Part shown: positions 8,560 to 16,193 of the stretch, in pieces
Numbering within the stretch: position 1 is the stretch's first letter
Layout: every line of letters starts with the position of its first letter
Source: Blastococcus sp. CT_GayMR20
GTDB lineage: Bacteria; Actinomycetota; Actinomycetes; Mycobacteriales; Geodermatophilaceae
NCBI RefSeq assembly: GCF_004570345.1
Contig: NZ_SPQM01000082.1
Location: forward strand, 1-21,532
Direction of reading: 5' to 3'
Length of the DNA: 21,532 bases
The notes under the pieces: model-generated
What the model saw: the letters and a program-made list of their open reading frames with translations, nothing else
Told to the model about the DNA's origin: nothing
Databases searched by the model: none
Made by a program: the position numbers and the translations under genes

Positions 8560-9746
8560 GCGGAGTCCTCCTCCCGCCCGGCGGCCAGCCAGCTCCGGAT
8601 CTCGTCGCCGTGCTGGTCGAGCGTGGGTGGGGGGAGGCGGTAGGTCGCCTCCGTCGCCGAGAAGGTGATCGGGTTGCGCACCGACGGGACGGCGGCGGGC
8701 CCGTCGCCCACCGTCACCACTGGGTCGAGGCCGATCTCCTCGGCGAACGCCACGCCCTGGTCGATCGTGTTGATCGGCCCGCACGGCACCCCGGCCCCGA
8801 TGATCTCGCGGAACCAGTCCATCTTCGAGCGGGTCCGCAGCCGCTCGACCAGCAGGGGCCGGAGCTCGTCGCGGTTGGCCGTGCGGTCCTCGTTGCGGGA
8901 GAAGCGAGGGTCCTCGACCAGCTCCGGCAGACCGAGCACCTCGCACAGCCGCCGGAACTGCCCGTCGTTGCCGGCGGTGATGATCAGTTCCCCGTCGGCA
9001 CAGGGCAGCGGCTCGTACGGGAAGAGGCTGGGGTGGCTGTTGCCCATCCGGAAGGGCACCACTCCCCCGGCGACGAACGCGCTGGTCTGGTTCACCAGGC
9101 CCGACAGCGCCGAGGACAGCAGGTTCACCTCGACGTGCTGCCCGCGGCCCGTCCGGTGCCGGTGGTCGAGCGCCGCGAGGACGCCGATGGTGGCGTGCAG
9201 GCCGGCCATGACGTCGAAGAGGGCCACCCCCGCCCGGTAGGGCTCGCCCTCGGTCTCGCCGGTGAGGCTCATGAAGCCCGAGATCGCCTGGACGATCAGG
9301 TCGTACCCGGGCAGCGACGCGCCGCCGGGCCCGCTGCCGAACCCGCTGATCGAGGCGTAGACGACGCCCGGGTTGACCGCGGCCACGCTCTCGTAGTCCA
9401 GGCCGAACCGGCCCAGGCCCCCGGGCTTGAAGTTCTCGACGAGGACGTCGGCCCGGCGGGCCAGCTCCCGGGCGAGCTCCCGATCGCCGGCGTCCTTCAG
9501 GTCGAGGGCGACCGACCGCTTGTTCCGGTTCACGCCGAGGTAGTAGGTCGCCACCCCGTCCCGCACGGGCGGCTGCCAGGTCCGGGTGTCGTCGCCGCCG
9601 GGCCCCTCGACCTTGACCACCTCTGCCCCGAGGTCGGCCAGCAGCATGGTGCTGTACGGGCCGGCCAGGATGCGGGAGAAGTCGGCGACGAGCAGGCCCG
9701 CCAGCGGTCCACCGCGGGCGGTCTCCGGCGGCGCTCCTGAGGTCAT
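8556..9746 (-). CDS. CaiB/BaiF family III CoA-transferase
   Basis: A 396-residue family III CoA-transferase of normal length. It begins with the LVADFSRILAGPYSTMLLADLGAEVVKVE segment typical of the family, followed by NRNKRSVALDLK and VLVENFKPGGLGRFGLDY. The catalytic aspartate is expected at D149 in PGYDLIVQAISG. The middle has GRGQHVEVNLLSSAL and the C-terminus PVRNPITFS-like PSVRNPITFSATEAT. These enzymes move CoA between carboxylic acids through an aspartyl-CoA thioester. It is the first gene of the minus-strand catabolic operon, 65 bases downstream of a TTGACA-N18-GAGACT promoter, and overlaps the lyase-like gene by 4 bases. Donor and acceptor acids are unknown; succinyl-CoA or acetyl-CoA would be usual donors. 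Confidence 0.92.
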   Translation of the reverse strand: MTSGAPPETARGGPLAGLLVADFSRILAGPYSTMLLADLGAEVVKVEGPGGDDTRTWQPPVRDGVATYYLGVNRNKRSVALDLKDAGDRELARELARRADVLVENFKPGGLGRFGLDYESVAAVNPGVVYASISGFGSGPGGASLPGYDLIVQAISGFMSLTGETEGEPYRAGVALFDVMAGLHATIGVLAALDHRHRTGRGQHVEVNLLSSALSGLVNQTSAFVAGGVVPFRMGNSHPSLFPYEPLPCADGELIITAGNDGQFRRLCEVLGLPELVEDPRFSRNEDRTANRDELRPLLVERLRTRSKMDWFREIIGAGVPCGPINTIDQGVAFAEEIGLDPVVTVGDGPAAVPSVRNPITFSATEATYRLPPPTLDQHGDEIRSWLAAGREEDSA

Positions 9747-9780
9747 CGGCGCTCCGGCCCCCTCCCAGGCGGTGGGTCCG

Positions 9781-9794
9781 CGGACATCCGTCCG
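9781..9794. promoter_or_regulatory. Palindromic operator candidate, left copy
   Basis: CGGAC-ATCC-GTCCG. It lies about 10-23 bases downstream of the predicted start point of the minus-strand promoter and matches the right copy (9927-9940) at 12 of 14 positions. An overlapping 10-bp perfect palindrome GTCCGCGGAC is at 9776-9785. Confidence 0.5.
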
Positions 9795-9810
9795 GCCGCG
9801 GCGTGGAGGC

Positions 9811-9840
9811 AGTCTCGCGATCCCTTCCGAGCCGTGTCAA
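9811..9840 (-). promoter_or_regulatory. Promoter of the CoA-transferase operon
   Basis: On the minus strand TTGACA (9840-9835) is followed, after 18 bases, by GAGACT (9816-9811). The -35 is a perfect consensus; the -10 keeps A at position 2 and T at position 6. It is oriented toward the CoA-transferase start at 9746. Confidence 0.55.
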
Positions 9841-9868
9841 CAGGGAGCAAGCGTGCCGCTGGGGGCTC

Positions 9869-9898
9869 TTGACAGGCCTCCGGCGGAGGGTCGAGTGT
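9869..9898 (+). promoter_or_regulatory. Promoter of the amidohydrolase-iclR operon
   Basis: TTGACA (9869-9874), an 18-base spacer and GAGTGT (9893-9898). The -35 is a perfect consensus and the layout mirrors the divergent promoter. The two -35 boxes are 28 bases apart, back to back. Confidence 0.55.
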
Positions 9899-9936
9899 GT
9901 CCCGCACGGCACGGGTGACCGGTGTGCGGACACTCG
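9892..9936. promoter_or_regulatory. Nested inverted repeats over the plus-strand promoter
   Basis: CGAGTGTGTCCCGCAC (9892-9907) and GTGCGGACACTCG (9924-9936) are inverted copies differing by a 3-base insertion in the left arm. Between them is the near-palindrome CACGGGTGACCGGTG (9910-9924). The structure covers the -10 box and the predicted transcription start, so a bound protein would block or control this promoter. Confidence 0.5.
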
Positions 9937-9940
9937 TCCG
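9927..9940. promoter_or_regulatory. Palindromic operator candidate, right copy
   Basis: CGGAC-ACTC-GTCCG, the partner of 9781-9794. It lies about 22-35 bases downstream of the predicted plus-strand start point and 29 bases before the amidohydrolase ATG. The length and symmetry are like IclR-family operators; the link to the neighbouring IclR protein is inference. Confidence 0.5.
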
Positions 9941-9969
9941 ATCCGAGACGACGATGTCCAGGAGAGACG

Positions 9970-11451
9970 ATGACGCAGGCCGAGCCCGCTCCCTCCCCCG
10001 ACCGCCCGATCGTCTTCCGCGGCGGCACCGTGCTGACGATGGACGCATCGTCGACCGTACTGACCGACGCCGACGTGCTCGTGGTCGGTGACCGCATCGC
10101 GGAGGTGGGTCCGCGGCTCGAGGTGCCCGAGGGCACCCAGGAGATCGACGCCCGCGGCGGCATCGTGATGCCCGGCATGATCGACACCCACCGGCACATG
10201 TGGCAGACCGCCATGCGCGGCTACGGCGCCGACTGGACGCTGACCCAGTACTTCGTCTGGTACTACCTCGAGCACGGGAAGAAGTTCCGCCCGGAGGACA
10301 TCGCCGCCGGCAACCGGCTGGCCGCCATCGAGTCCCTGGACGCCGGTGTGACCACGACGGTCGACTGGTCGCACAACCTGCACACCATCGACCACGGCGA
10401 GGCCGCTCTCGACGCACTCCGCTCGGTGCCCGGCCGCTTCTTCCTGGCCTACGGCAACATCCAGGCCGGCCCCTGGGAGTGGACGGCCGACCCCGCCGTC
10501 CGCGCACTGCTGGAGCGGCTGCGCGACGATGCCGACGACCGGATGGGCGTGCAGATAGCCTTCGACGTCACGGGTGACCCCGCGTTCCCGGAGAAGGCGG
10601 CGTTCGAGGTCGCGCGCGAGCTCGGCATCCCCGTGACGACGCACGCCGGCGTGTGGGGCGCCACCAACGACGACGGCATCCGGCTCATGCACGAGAACGG
10701 GTTCATGACGCCGGAGACCATCTACGTGCACGCGTCGACCCTCACCCGCGACAGCTACCAGCGGATCGCCGCGACCGGCGGCTCCATCTCCGTGGCGACC
10801 GAGTCCGAGTGCAGCGCCGGGCAGGGCCATGCGCCCACCGAGCAGGTCCTGCAGTACGGGATCCCGGTGTCGCTGTCGATGGACACGAGCGTCTGGTGGA
10901 GCGGGGACATGTTCTCCGCCATGCGGGCGACGCTCAACGCCGACCGGATGGCCCAGCACATGGACGCCCACCTCAAGGGCGACACGATCACGCACCTGCG
11001 GTTGCGCGCGCAGCAGGTGGTCGAGTGGACGACCCGTGGCGGGGCGCACGCCCTCGGCCGCGACGACCTCGGCAGCCTCGAGAAGGGCAAGAAGGCCGAC
11101 GTCGTCCTGATCAAGAACGACAGCTCCCCGGTGTCCTTCCCGCTGCTCAACCCGTTCGGCCACGTGGCCTTCCAGGCGCAGCGCGGCGACGTGCACACGG
11201 TGCTGGTGGACGGCCGGGCCGTGAAGTTCGCGCACGAACTGGTCGGCATCGACCTGGCACCGGTGCGGCGGGAGATCGAGTCGACGATCGAGTACCTGAA
11301 GGGCGCGTGCGGGGAGGAGACCTGGCAGCAGGGCATGTTCCCCGAGATGCCGGACGCCGAGGCGGCGATCCTCGACAATCCGTACCAGTACACCGACTAC
11401 GTGGACGAGGGAAAGCGCGCCGGCGGCGAGGAGCGCGTCCTCGGCCGCTGA
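9970..11451 (+). CDS. Metal-dependent amidohydrolase (TRZ/ATZ/cytosine deaminase-like)
   Basis: A 493-residue amidohydrolase-superfamily enzyme. The N-terminal small beta domain (FRGGTVLTMD, IDARGGIVMPGMIDTHRH) leads into the barrel with H74 and H76 (DTHRH), H225 (THAG), H254 (VHAST) and D305 (SMDTS) as probable metal ligands and catalytic residues. The C-terminus has GSLEKGKKADVVLI, closing the beta domain. The HxxE glutamate usual in deaminases of this group is not seen (THAGV), so a plain deaminase label would be unsafe. The ATG at 9970 is fixed by AGGAGA 5-6 bases upstream. It is transcribed with the IclR gene (11-base gap) and divergently from the dioxygenase operon, suggesting it opens or trims the nitrogen- or chlorine-bearing growth substrate. 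The substrate is unknown. Confidence 0.88.
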   Translation: MTQAEPAPSPDRPIVFRGGTVLTMDASSTVLTDADVLVVGDRIAEVGPRLEVPEGTQEIDARGGIVMPGMIDTHRHMWQTAMRGYGADWTLTQYFVWYYLEHGKKFRPEDIAAGNRLAAIESLDAGVTTTVDWSHNLHTIDHGEAALDALRSVPGRFFLAYGNIQAGPWEWTADPAVRALLERLRDDADDRMGVQIAFDVTGDPAFPEKAAFEVARELGIPVTTHAGVWGATNDDGIRLMHENGFMTPETIYVHASTLTRDSYQRIAATGGSISVATESECSAGQGHAPTEQVLQYGIPVSLSMDTSVWWSGDMFSAMRATLNADRMAQHMDAHLKGDTITHLRLRAQQVVEWTTRGGAHALGRDDLGSLEKGKKADVVLIKNDSSPVSFPLLNPFGHVAFQAQRGDVHTVLVDGRAVKFAHELVGIDLAPVRREIESTIEYLKGACGEETWQQGMFPEMPDAEAAILDNPYQYTDYVDEGKRAGGEERVLGR

Positions 11452-11462
11452 AGGAGGTGCAC

Positions 11463-12293
11463 ATGGCGGGACGCGGGACGGGGCCGGACTTCGTCGAGGC
11501 GCTGGCGCGCGGGCTCGACGTCCTCACCTGCTTCGACGCCGACCGCCGCTCGATGTCCCTCGCCGAGGTCGCGACCGCCGCGGGCCTGGCGCGCCCGACC
11601 GCCCGGCGGCTGCTGCTGACGCTGGAGGAGCTGGGCTACGTGCGTTCCGCGGGCGGTGCCTTCGCCCTCACCCCGAGGGTGCTCGCCCTGGGCATGGCCT
11701 ACGTCGGCTCGCTCGGACTGTGGGACATCGCCCGTCCGCACCTCGAGCAGCTCGTCGCCGCCACGGGCGAGTCGTCGTCCATGTCGCAGCTCGACGGCTC
11801 GGACATCGTCTACGTCGCCCGCGTCGCGGTGCCCAGGATCATCACGCTGCGGGTGGAGATCGGCACCCGGTTCCCCGCCGTCCAGACCTCGCAGGGCAAG
11901 GTTCTGCTCGCCGCGCTGTCGCCCGACGAGCTCCCGGCCACCCTCGCCGTGCCGAGCCGCTCGGGGCTGCCGCCCTGCATCGGACGGACCGACGGGCAGC
12001 TGGAGCGCGAGCTGACCGAGGTGCGCGCCCGGGGCTGGGCGCTGGCCGACGAGGAGCTCGCGCCCGGCGTGCGCTCGGTCGCCGTCCCCGTCCGGGACGG
12101 CACCGGCGCCGTCCGGGCGGCGGCGAACGTGACCGTGCACGCGGCCGAGACCTCCACCGACCGGCTGCTCGGCGAGCACCTGCCGCGGTTGCTGCGCACG
12201 GCCGGCGACATCAGCGCCGAATGGGCGCTCTGGCAGTCCCGCCCGCACGTGGAGGCCGCCCGGCGGGCGGCGGACGGCACAGCCTCTGCCTGA
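11463..12293 (+). CDS. IclR-family regulator, PcaR/PcaU/PobR-like
   Basis: A 276-residue regulator with a winged helix at about 30-65 (MSLAEVATAAGLARPTARR, then LLLTLEELGYV) and an IclR effector-binding domain at about 85-265 (TRFPAVQTSQGKVLLAA, GWALADEELAPGVRSVAVPV). The opening DFVEALARGLDVLTCFD matches the pattern of the PcaR/PcaU/PobR branch, which controls aromatic catabolism through the beta-ketoadipate route. A near-perfect AAGGAGGT lies 5 bases before the ATG, and the gene follows the amidohydrolase by 11 bases. The likely targets are the two divergent promoters at 9811-9898, where paired 14-bp palindromes lie. The effector is probably a pathway aromatic or its ring-cleavage product. 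Its 3' end is 2 bases from the convergent acetyltransferase. Confidence 0.93.
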   Translation: MAGRGTGPDFVEALARGLDVLTCFDADRRSMSLAEVATAAGLARPTARRLLLTLEELGYVRSAGGAFALTPRVLALGMAYVGSLGLWDIARPHLEQLVAATGESSSMSQLDGSDIVYVARVAVPRIITLRVEIGTRFPAVQTSQGKVLLAALSPDELPATLAVPSRSGLPPCIGRTDGQLERELTEVRARGWALADEELAPGVRSVAVPVRDGTGAVRAAANVTVHAAETSTDRLLGEHLPRLLRTAGDISAEWALWQSRPHVEAARRAADGTASA

Positions 12294-12295
12294 GG

Positions 12296-12832
12296 TCACG
12301 GGAACTGCTCCGGCGGTCCCGCGTCCCGGCGCAGATCTCGCTGGTACCACACGACATCGTGCCAGCGGCCGTGCTTCCAACCCACCCGCCGGTAGGTGCC
12401 GACCTCGTCGAAGCCCAGCGCCCGGTGCAGGCCGGTGCTCGCGTCGTTGGGCAGCGCGATCCCGGCCAGCACGGTGCGGATCCCGCGGGCGGCGAGACGG
12501 TCGAACAGTGCGGCGTACAGCGTGCGGCCGGCTCCCGTCCGCCGGCGGCCCGGCTCCAGGTAGACGCTGACCGACGCCGACCACGAGTAGGCGGCGCGGG
12601 CCATGAAGGGGCCGCCGTAGGCATACCCGGTGACCGTGCCGTCGTCGTCGAGGACCAGCCAGGCGTGCCGGCGCTGGGCCTCGGCGATCCGGCCGGCCAT
12701 CTCCTCCGCCGTGGGCGGCTCGGTCTCGAAGGAGATCGCGGTGTGGCGCACGTAGGGCTCGTAGATCGCCGCGCACCGCGCGGCGTCGGCCGGCCCCGCA
12801 TCCCGCACCGTCGTCCCGTCCCGGTCGGTCAT
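12296..12832 (-). CDS. GNAT N-acetyltransferase, phosphinothricin acetyltransferase-like
   Basis: A 178-residue acetyltransferase. Visible marks are IYEPYVRHTAISFETEPPT (about 24-42), which is characteristic of the PAT/Bar group, the acetyl-CoA loop SVYLEPGRRRTGAGRTLY (motif A, RxxGxG), ALPNDASTGLHRALGF (motif B) and GWKHGRWHDVVWYQRDL near the end. The family acetylates amino groups of phosphinothricin, methionine sulfone/sulfoximine or related compounds. The ATG at 12832 has an AGGA 9-10 bases upstream. An in-frame ATG at 12841 (adding three residues) is an alternative with a poorer site. It is convergent with iclR and not an obvious part of the catabolic locus. Substrate specificity cannot be assigned from the sequence. 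Confidence 0.88.
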   Translation of the reverse strand: MTDRDGTTVRDAGPADAARCAAIYEPYVRHTAISFETEPPTAEEMAGRIAEAQRRHAWLVLDDDGTVTGYAYGGPFMARAAYSWSASVSVYLEPGRRRTGAGRTLYAALFDRLAARGIRTVLAGIALPNDASTGLHRALGFDEVGTYRRVGWKHGRWHDVVWYQRDLRRDAGPPEQFP

Positions 12833-12910
12833 GTGCCGCATCCTGCCTGCCAGGCAGTCCACAGCTCGCGTCCAGCCCGGTCCCGGCCGGCGCGGGCACG
12901 GTGCGGAGGC

Positions 12911-13381
12911 ATGGACGACGACTTCCGCGACTGGTTGTTCGATCCGCCGACCGCGCACCGCCTGGTGCTGGCCCACCGGCCGGCCCGGGCGACGGCGGTC
13001 ACGTGCGTGGTCTCCGACGTCGTGTGGCAGGAGGTGGTCGGGCTCCTCCGCTGGGCGACGGCGAGCACCGGCGGGGTCCACGGCCTCGAGTCGGGACGCT
13101 GGTGGCGCCTCGCTGCGGCCTGCGCCGACCTCCTCCGCCGGCTGCCGGCGTTCGGGGACGAGCTGGGCCGACCCTGGCGCCCGGCTGTACCGATCCCCGA
13201 GCAGGCGCTCGCCGGCACCGAGCGGGTGGCGCAGGTGACCGGCCGCCTGGCCGCGCTGCTGAGGTCGGCCGATCCGTTGCCGCTCGCCCGGCTGGCCGTC
13301 GAGATCGACGAGCTGGGGGCCGCGGCGATCAGCGCCTACGCGGACGAGGCGTCGTGGACCGTCCCCGGGACGACGTCGTGA
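12911..13381 (+). CDS. Hypothetical protein, coupled to VanZ-like gene
   Basis: A 156-residue soluble, Leu/Ala/Arg-rich protein that I do not recognise. The N-terminus is MDDDFRDWLFDPPTAHRLVLAHRP. The middle, about 45-135, looks mostly helical (WRLAAACADLLRRLPAFGDELG; VAQVTGRLAALLRSADPLPLARLAVEIDELGAAAI split by loops). No signal peptide or membrane helix is evident. GGAGG lies only 1 base before the ATG, which is unusually close, so the start is uncertain or the transcript is translated in another way. The stop overlaps the VanZ-like gene start (GTGA), so the two are probably translated together. Confidence 0.6.
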   Translation: MDDDFRDWLFDPPTAHRLVLAHRPARATAVTCVVSDVVWQEVVGLLRWATASTGGVHGLESGRWWRLAAACADLLRRLPAFGDELGRPWRPAVPIPEQALAGTERVAQVTGRLAALLRSADPLPLARLAVEIDELGAAAISAYADEASWTVPGTTS

Positions 13382-13794
13382 CGCCCTCGCGCCGCACCCT
13401 CGACACCGGGCTCGTCGTCGCCGCCGCCGCCGTCGCACTCCTCACCCTGCTCCCCGCCGGGCGCGGCTGGGCCTGGGGCGCACCGCTCAGCGAGATCCGC
13501 TGGTACGTCTCCGGCTGGGACTCGCCGACCGCGATGCTGCAGCTCACCGGCAACCTGGTCCTGCTCGCACCGCTGGCCGCCCTGGCCGTGTTCCGGTGGC
13601 CGGCGCTCGCCTCGCCCTACCGGCTCGCGGCGGCCGCACTGGGCGCCGGCGCCCAGATCGAGCTGCTCCAGTGGCTGCTGCCGCTGGGCCGGGTGGTCTC
13701 GCCGCTGGACGCCCTGCTCAACGCGACCGGCGCGCTGGTCACCGGCCTGGTGGTGCAGCAGCTGCGGTATCCGCTGACGACGGTGAAGCGCTGA
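13378..13794 (+). CDS. VanZ-like integral membrane protein
   Basis: A 138-residue protein with four hydrophobic segments: about 10-24 (TGLVVAAAAVALLTLL), 55-70 (TGNLVLLAPLAALAVF), 77-100 and 112-126. The conserved VanZ pattern is visible: NLVLLAPLA, then AQIELLQWLLPLGRVVSPLDALLNATGALVTGLV, which includes the E-x-x-Q, GR and D-x-x-x-N positions. VanZ-like proteins are membrane proteins of poorly known function; the founder raises teicoplanin resistance in enterococci, but most homologues are not resistance genes. The GTG start at 13378 overlaps the upstream stop. Its last 56 bases overlap the 3' end of the P-type ATPase gene on the other strand. Confidence 0.82.
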   Translation: MTPSRRTLDTGLVVAAAAVALLTLLPAGRGWAWGAPLSEIRWYVSGWDSPTAMLQLTGNLVLLAPLAALAVFRWPALASPYRLAAAALGAGAQIELLQWLLPLGRVVSPLDALLNATGALVTGLVVQQLRYPLTTVKR

Positions 13795-16174
13795 ACATCC
13801 GCGTCGCGAGTTCGACGAGCAGCGCACCCGTCGCACCCAGCGCCCCAGCGAGGAGGAGCGCGTCGGGGGTGACCACCAGCAGCACGACGTCCTCGCCGAT
13901 CGACGGTATCGCGACGACTCCGACGGCGATCGCGGCCATGGCACCGATCAGCGCTGCCTTCCAGGCCGTGAGCGGCCGGGCGAGGATCACCAGCGTCCAG
14001 AGCGCGACGACCAGGACGACGACGGTGGCCACGGTGCGCGCGCCCTCGATCCCGGACTCCGGCTCGAGCCACCGCGCCATCGCGTACCCGCCGTAGGCGG
14101 CAGCGCCGGTGATGAGGCCGACCGGGACCGAGAACCGCAGCACGCGGTGCAGGAAGCCGGGCACGTAGCGGCGGCGGTTGGGCCCGAGCGCGAGGAAGAA
14201 CCCCGGGACGCCGATCGTGACCGTGGAGATCAGCGTGAGCTGGATCGGCGCCAGCGGATAGGCGCTCAGGGTGGCGACCGTGATCAGCGCCATCACCAGC
14301 GCGTAGATGTTCTTGACGAGGAAGAGGTTCGCGGCCCGCTCGATGTTCGCGATCACGCGGCGCCCCTCGGCGACCGCGTCCGGGAGGTGGGCGAAGCGGC
14401 CGTCGAGGAGCACCAGCTGCGCCACCGCACGCGTGGCCGGCGATCCGTTGCCCATCGCGACCCCGATGTCGGCGTCCTTGAGCGCGAGCGCGTCGTTGAC
14501 GCCGTCCCCCGTCATCGCGACGACGTGTCCCCGGGACTGCAGCGCCCGCACCATCGCGCGCTTCTGGTGCGGGGTGACCCGGCCGAAGGCGCTGTGCGCC
14601 TCCATCGCGTCGGCGAGCCCTCCGTCGTCCTCCGGGAGGGTCCTCGCGTCGACGGCGTCGCCGGCACCGCGGACCCCGGGGACGCCGACGGTCGCCGCCA
14701 CCACTCCGACGGTGCGCGGGTTGTCGCCGGAGATCACCTTGAGCGCGACACCCTGGTCGGTGAAGTACCGCAGCACCTCCGCGGCGTCGTCCCGGATCCG
14801 CTCGGCGAGCAGCACGAGGGTCACCGGGACGAGGCCGTCGGGCAGCCCGGCGTCGCCGTCCACGAGGACCGGCTCGTGCCTGCTGCGCGCGAGCAGCAGC
14901 ACGCGACGACCCTCCGCCGCCAGGGCGTCGGCCCGTGCGCGGGCCGCGGCCTCCTCCCTGCCGGCAGGAGCGGGGAGCACCATCTCGGGCGCGCCGAGCA
15001 CCCACGTGACGCCGTCGCCGGTCCGGACCGCCGACCACTTGCGCGCGGAGGAGAACGGGACGGAGGCGAGCGGGCGCCCGTCGGCCGGGAAGGCGTGGGC
15101 GAGCGCGGCGGCCGTGGCGTTCGCGCCGTCCGCCGCGGCCAGCATGCCGAGGACGCGTGGCACCTCGCCGTCGGACGTCGCGCCGTCGAGCCCGACCAGC
15201 CGGTCGAACCGGACGTCGCCGTGGGTGAGGGTCCCGGTCTTGTCGAGGCAGACGACGTCCACGCGCGCCAGGCCCTCGACCGCGGGCAGCTCCTGGACCA
15301 GCGTCGACCGGCGGGCCAGACCCACCGTCGCGACGAGGAACGCCAGCGTGGTCAGGAGCACCAGCCCCTCGGGGACCATCCCGACCAGCGCAGCGACGGT
15401 ACCGGTGACGGCGTCCCGCCAATCCTCGTTCTCGTCCGTCTGGAACTGGCTCCACAGCACGGCCGGGCCGACCAGGACGAGCATGAGGGCGATGCCGCGC
15501 AGCAGGCGGTTGGTGCCGGCGACCAGCTCGGAGTACGTGGTGGTGAACCGCCGCGCCTCGGTGGCCAGGCGGGCGGCGTAGGAGTCGTCGCCGACGGCGG
15601 TGGTCTGGGCGCGACCGCTGCCGGCGACGACGATCGAGCCCGACATCACCGCGTCACCGGGGGCCTTCGGGACCGGCTCGGACTCGCCGGTCAGCAGCGA
15701 CTCGTCGACCGTCAACCCGGCCGACGACCGGACGACGCCGTCGGCGGGCACCTGGTCCCCCGCCTGCAGCTCCAGGAGGTCGTCGAGCACGACGTCGGCG
15801 ACCGGCAGCTCCCGCTCGGCCCCGTCGCGGACCGCCCGGGCGCGCGGAGCGTTGAGGACGGCGAGGCGGTCCAGGGTCCGCTTGGCCCGCAGCTCCTGGA
15901 CGATCCCGATGACGGCGTTGGCGACGACCACGCCGCCGAACAGGGCGTTCTGCCAGCGGCCGGTGAGGATCACCACTACGAACAGGGCGGTGAGCAGGCC
16001 GTTGAACACGGTGAAGACGTTCGACCGCACGATGTGGCCGACCGTCCGGCTGGTCCGCACCGTCGTCGCGTTGGTGCGGCCGTCGGCCACCCGCTCGGCG
16101 ACCTGGGCAGCGGTCAGCCCCGAGGGCGGCGTCTCCGCCGGTCTCGCGACCTCCCGGATGGTCGGGCCGGACAC
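13739..16174 (-). CDS. ctpE: Cation-transporting P-type ATPase, CtpE-like
   Basis: An 811-residue P-type ATPase. Order: N-terminal cytoplasmic segment, first helices (about 52-92, ending NAVIGIVQELRAKRTLDRL), actuator domain with TGES at 162-165, helix pair with MVPEGLVLLTT (266-275), phosphorylation motif DKTGTLT with D311, nucleotide-binding domain, TGDGVNDA at 555-562, then a C-terminal helix bundle. The MVPEG motif and RAKRTLDRLAVLN segment resemble mycobacterial CtpE, which is implicated in Ca2+ uptake; no heavy-metal CPC motif or metal-binding N-terminal domain is present. The GTG at 16174 has GGAGG 7 bases upstream. It follows the S41 peptidase gene by 19 bases in one operon. The tail overlaps the VanZ-like gene on the opposite strand. 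Confidence 0.9.
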   Translation of the reverse strand: MSGPTIREVARPAETPPSGLTAAQVAERVADGRTNATTVRTSRTVGHIVRSNVFTVFNGLLTALFVVVILTGRWQNALFGGVVVANAVIGIVQELRAKRTLDRLAVLNAPRARAVRDGAERELPVADVVLDDLLELQAGDQVPADGVVRSSAGLTVDESLLTGESEPVPKAPGDAVMSGSIVVAGSGRAQTTAVGDDSYAARLATEARRFTTTYSELVAGTNRLLRGIALMLVLVGPAVLWSQFQTDENEDWRDAVTGTVAALVGMVPEGLVLLTTLAFLVATVGLARRSTLVQELPAVEGLARVDVVCLDKTGTLTHGDVRFDRLVGLDGATSDGEVPRVLGMLAAADGANATAAALAHAFPADGRPLASVPFSSARKWSAVRTGDGVTWVLGAPEMVLPAPAGREEAAARARADALAAEGRRVLLLARSRHEPVLVDGDAGLPDGLVPVTLVLLAERIRDDAAEVLRYFTDQGVALKVISGDNPRTVGVVAATVGVPGVRGAGDAVDARTLPEDDGGLADAMEAHSAFGRVTPHQKRAMVRALQSRGHVVAMTGDGVNDALALKDADIGVAMGNGSPATRAVAQLVLLDGRFAHLPDAVAEGRRVIANIERAANLFLVKNIYALVMALITVATLSAYPLAPIQLTLISTVTIGVPGFFLALGPNRRRYVPGFLHRVLRFSVPVGLITGAAAYGGYAMARWLEPESGIEGARTVATVVVLVVALWTLVILARPLTAWKAALIGAMAAIAVGVVAIPSIGEDVVLLVVTPDALLLAGALGATGALLVELATRMFSASPSSADTAAAAPPGR

Positions 16175-16193
16175 CGCCGCGCCTCCGGCGTCG

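Noticed and set aside
7759..11235. A minus-strand open frame of more than 1,100 codons running through several genes
   Set aside because: It is the lyase-like gene frame continuing by chance upstream and antisense to the amidohydrolase. Only 7759-8559 has family-like sequence, and the CoA-transferase and amidohydrolase explain the rest.
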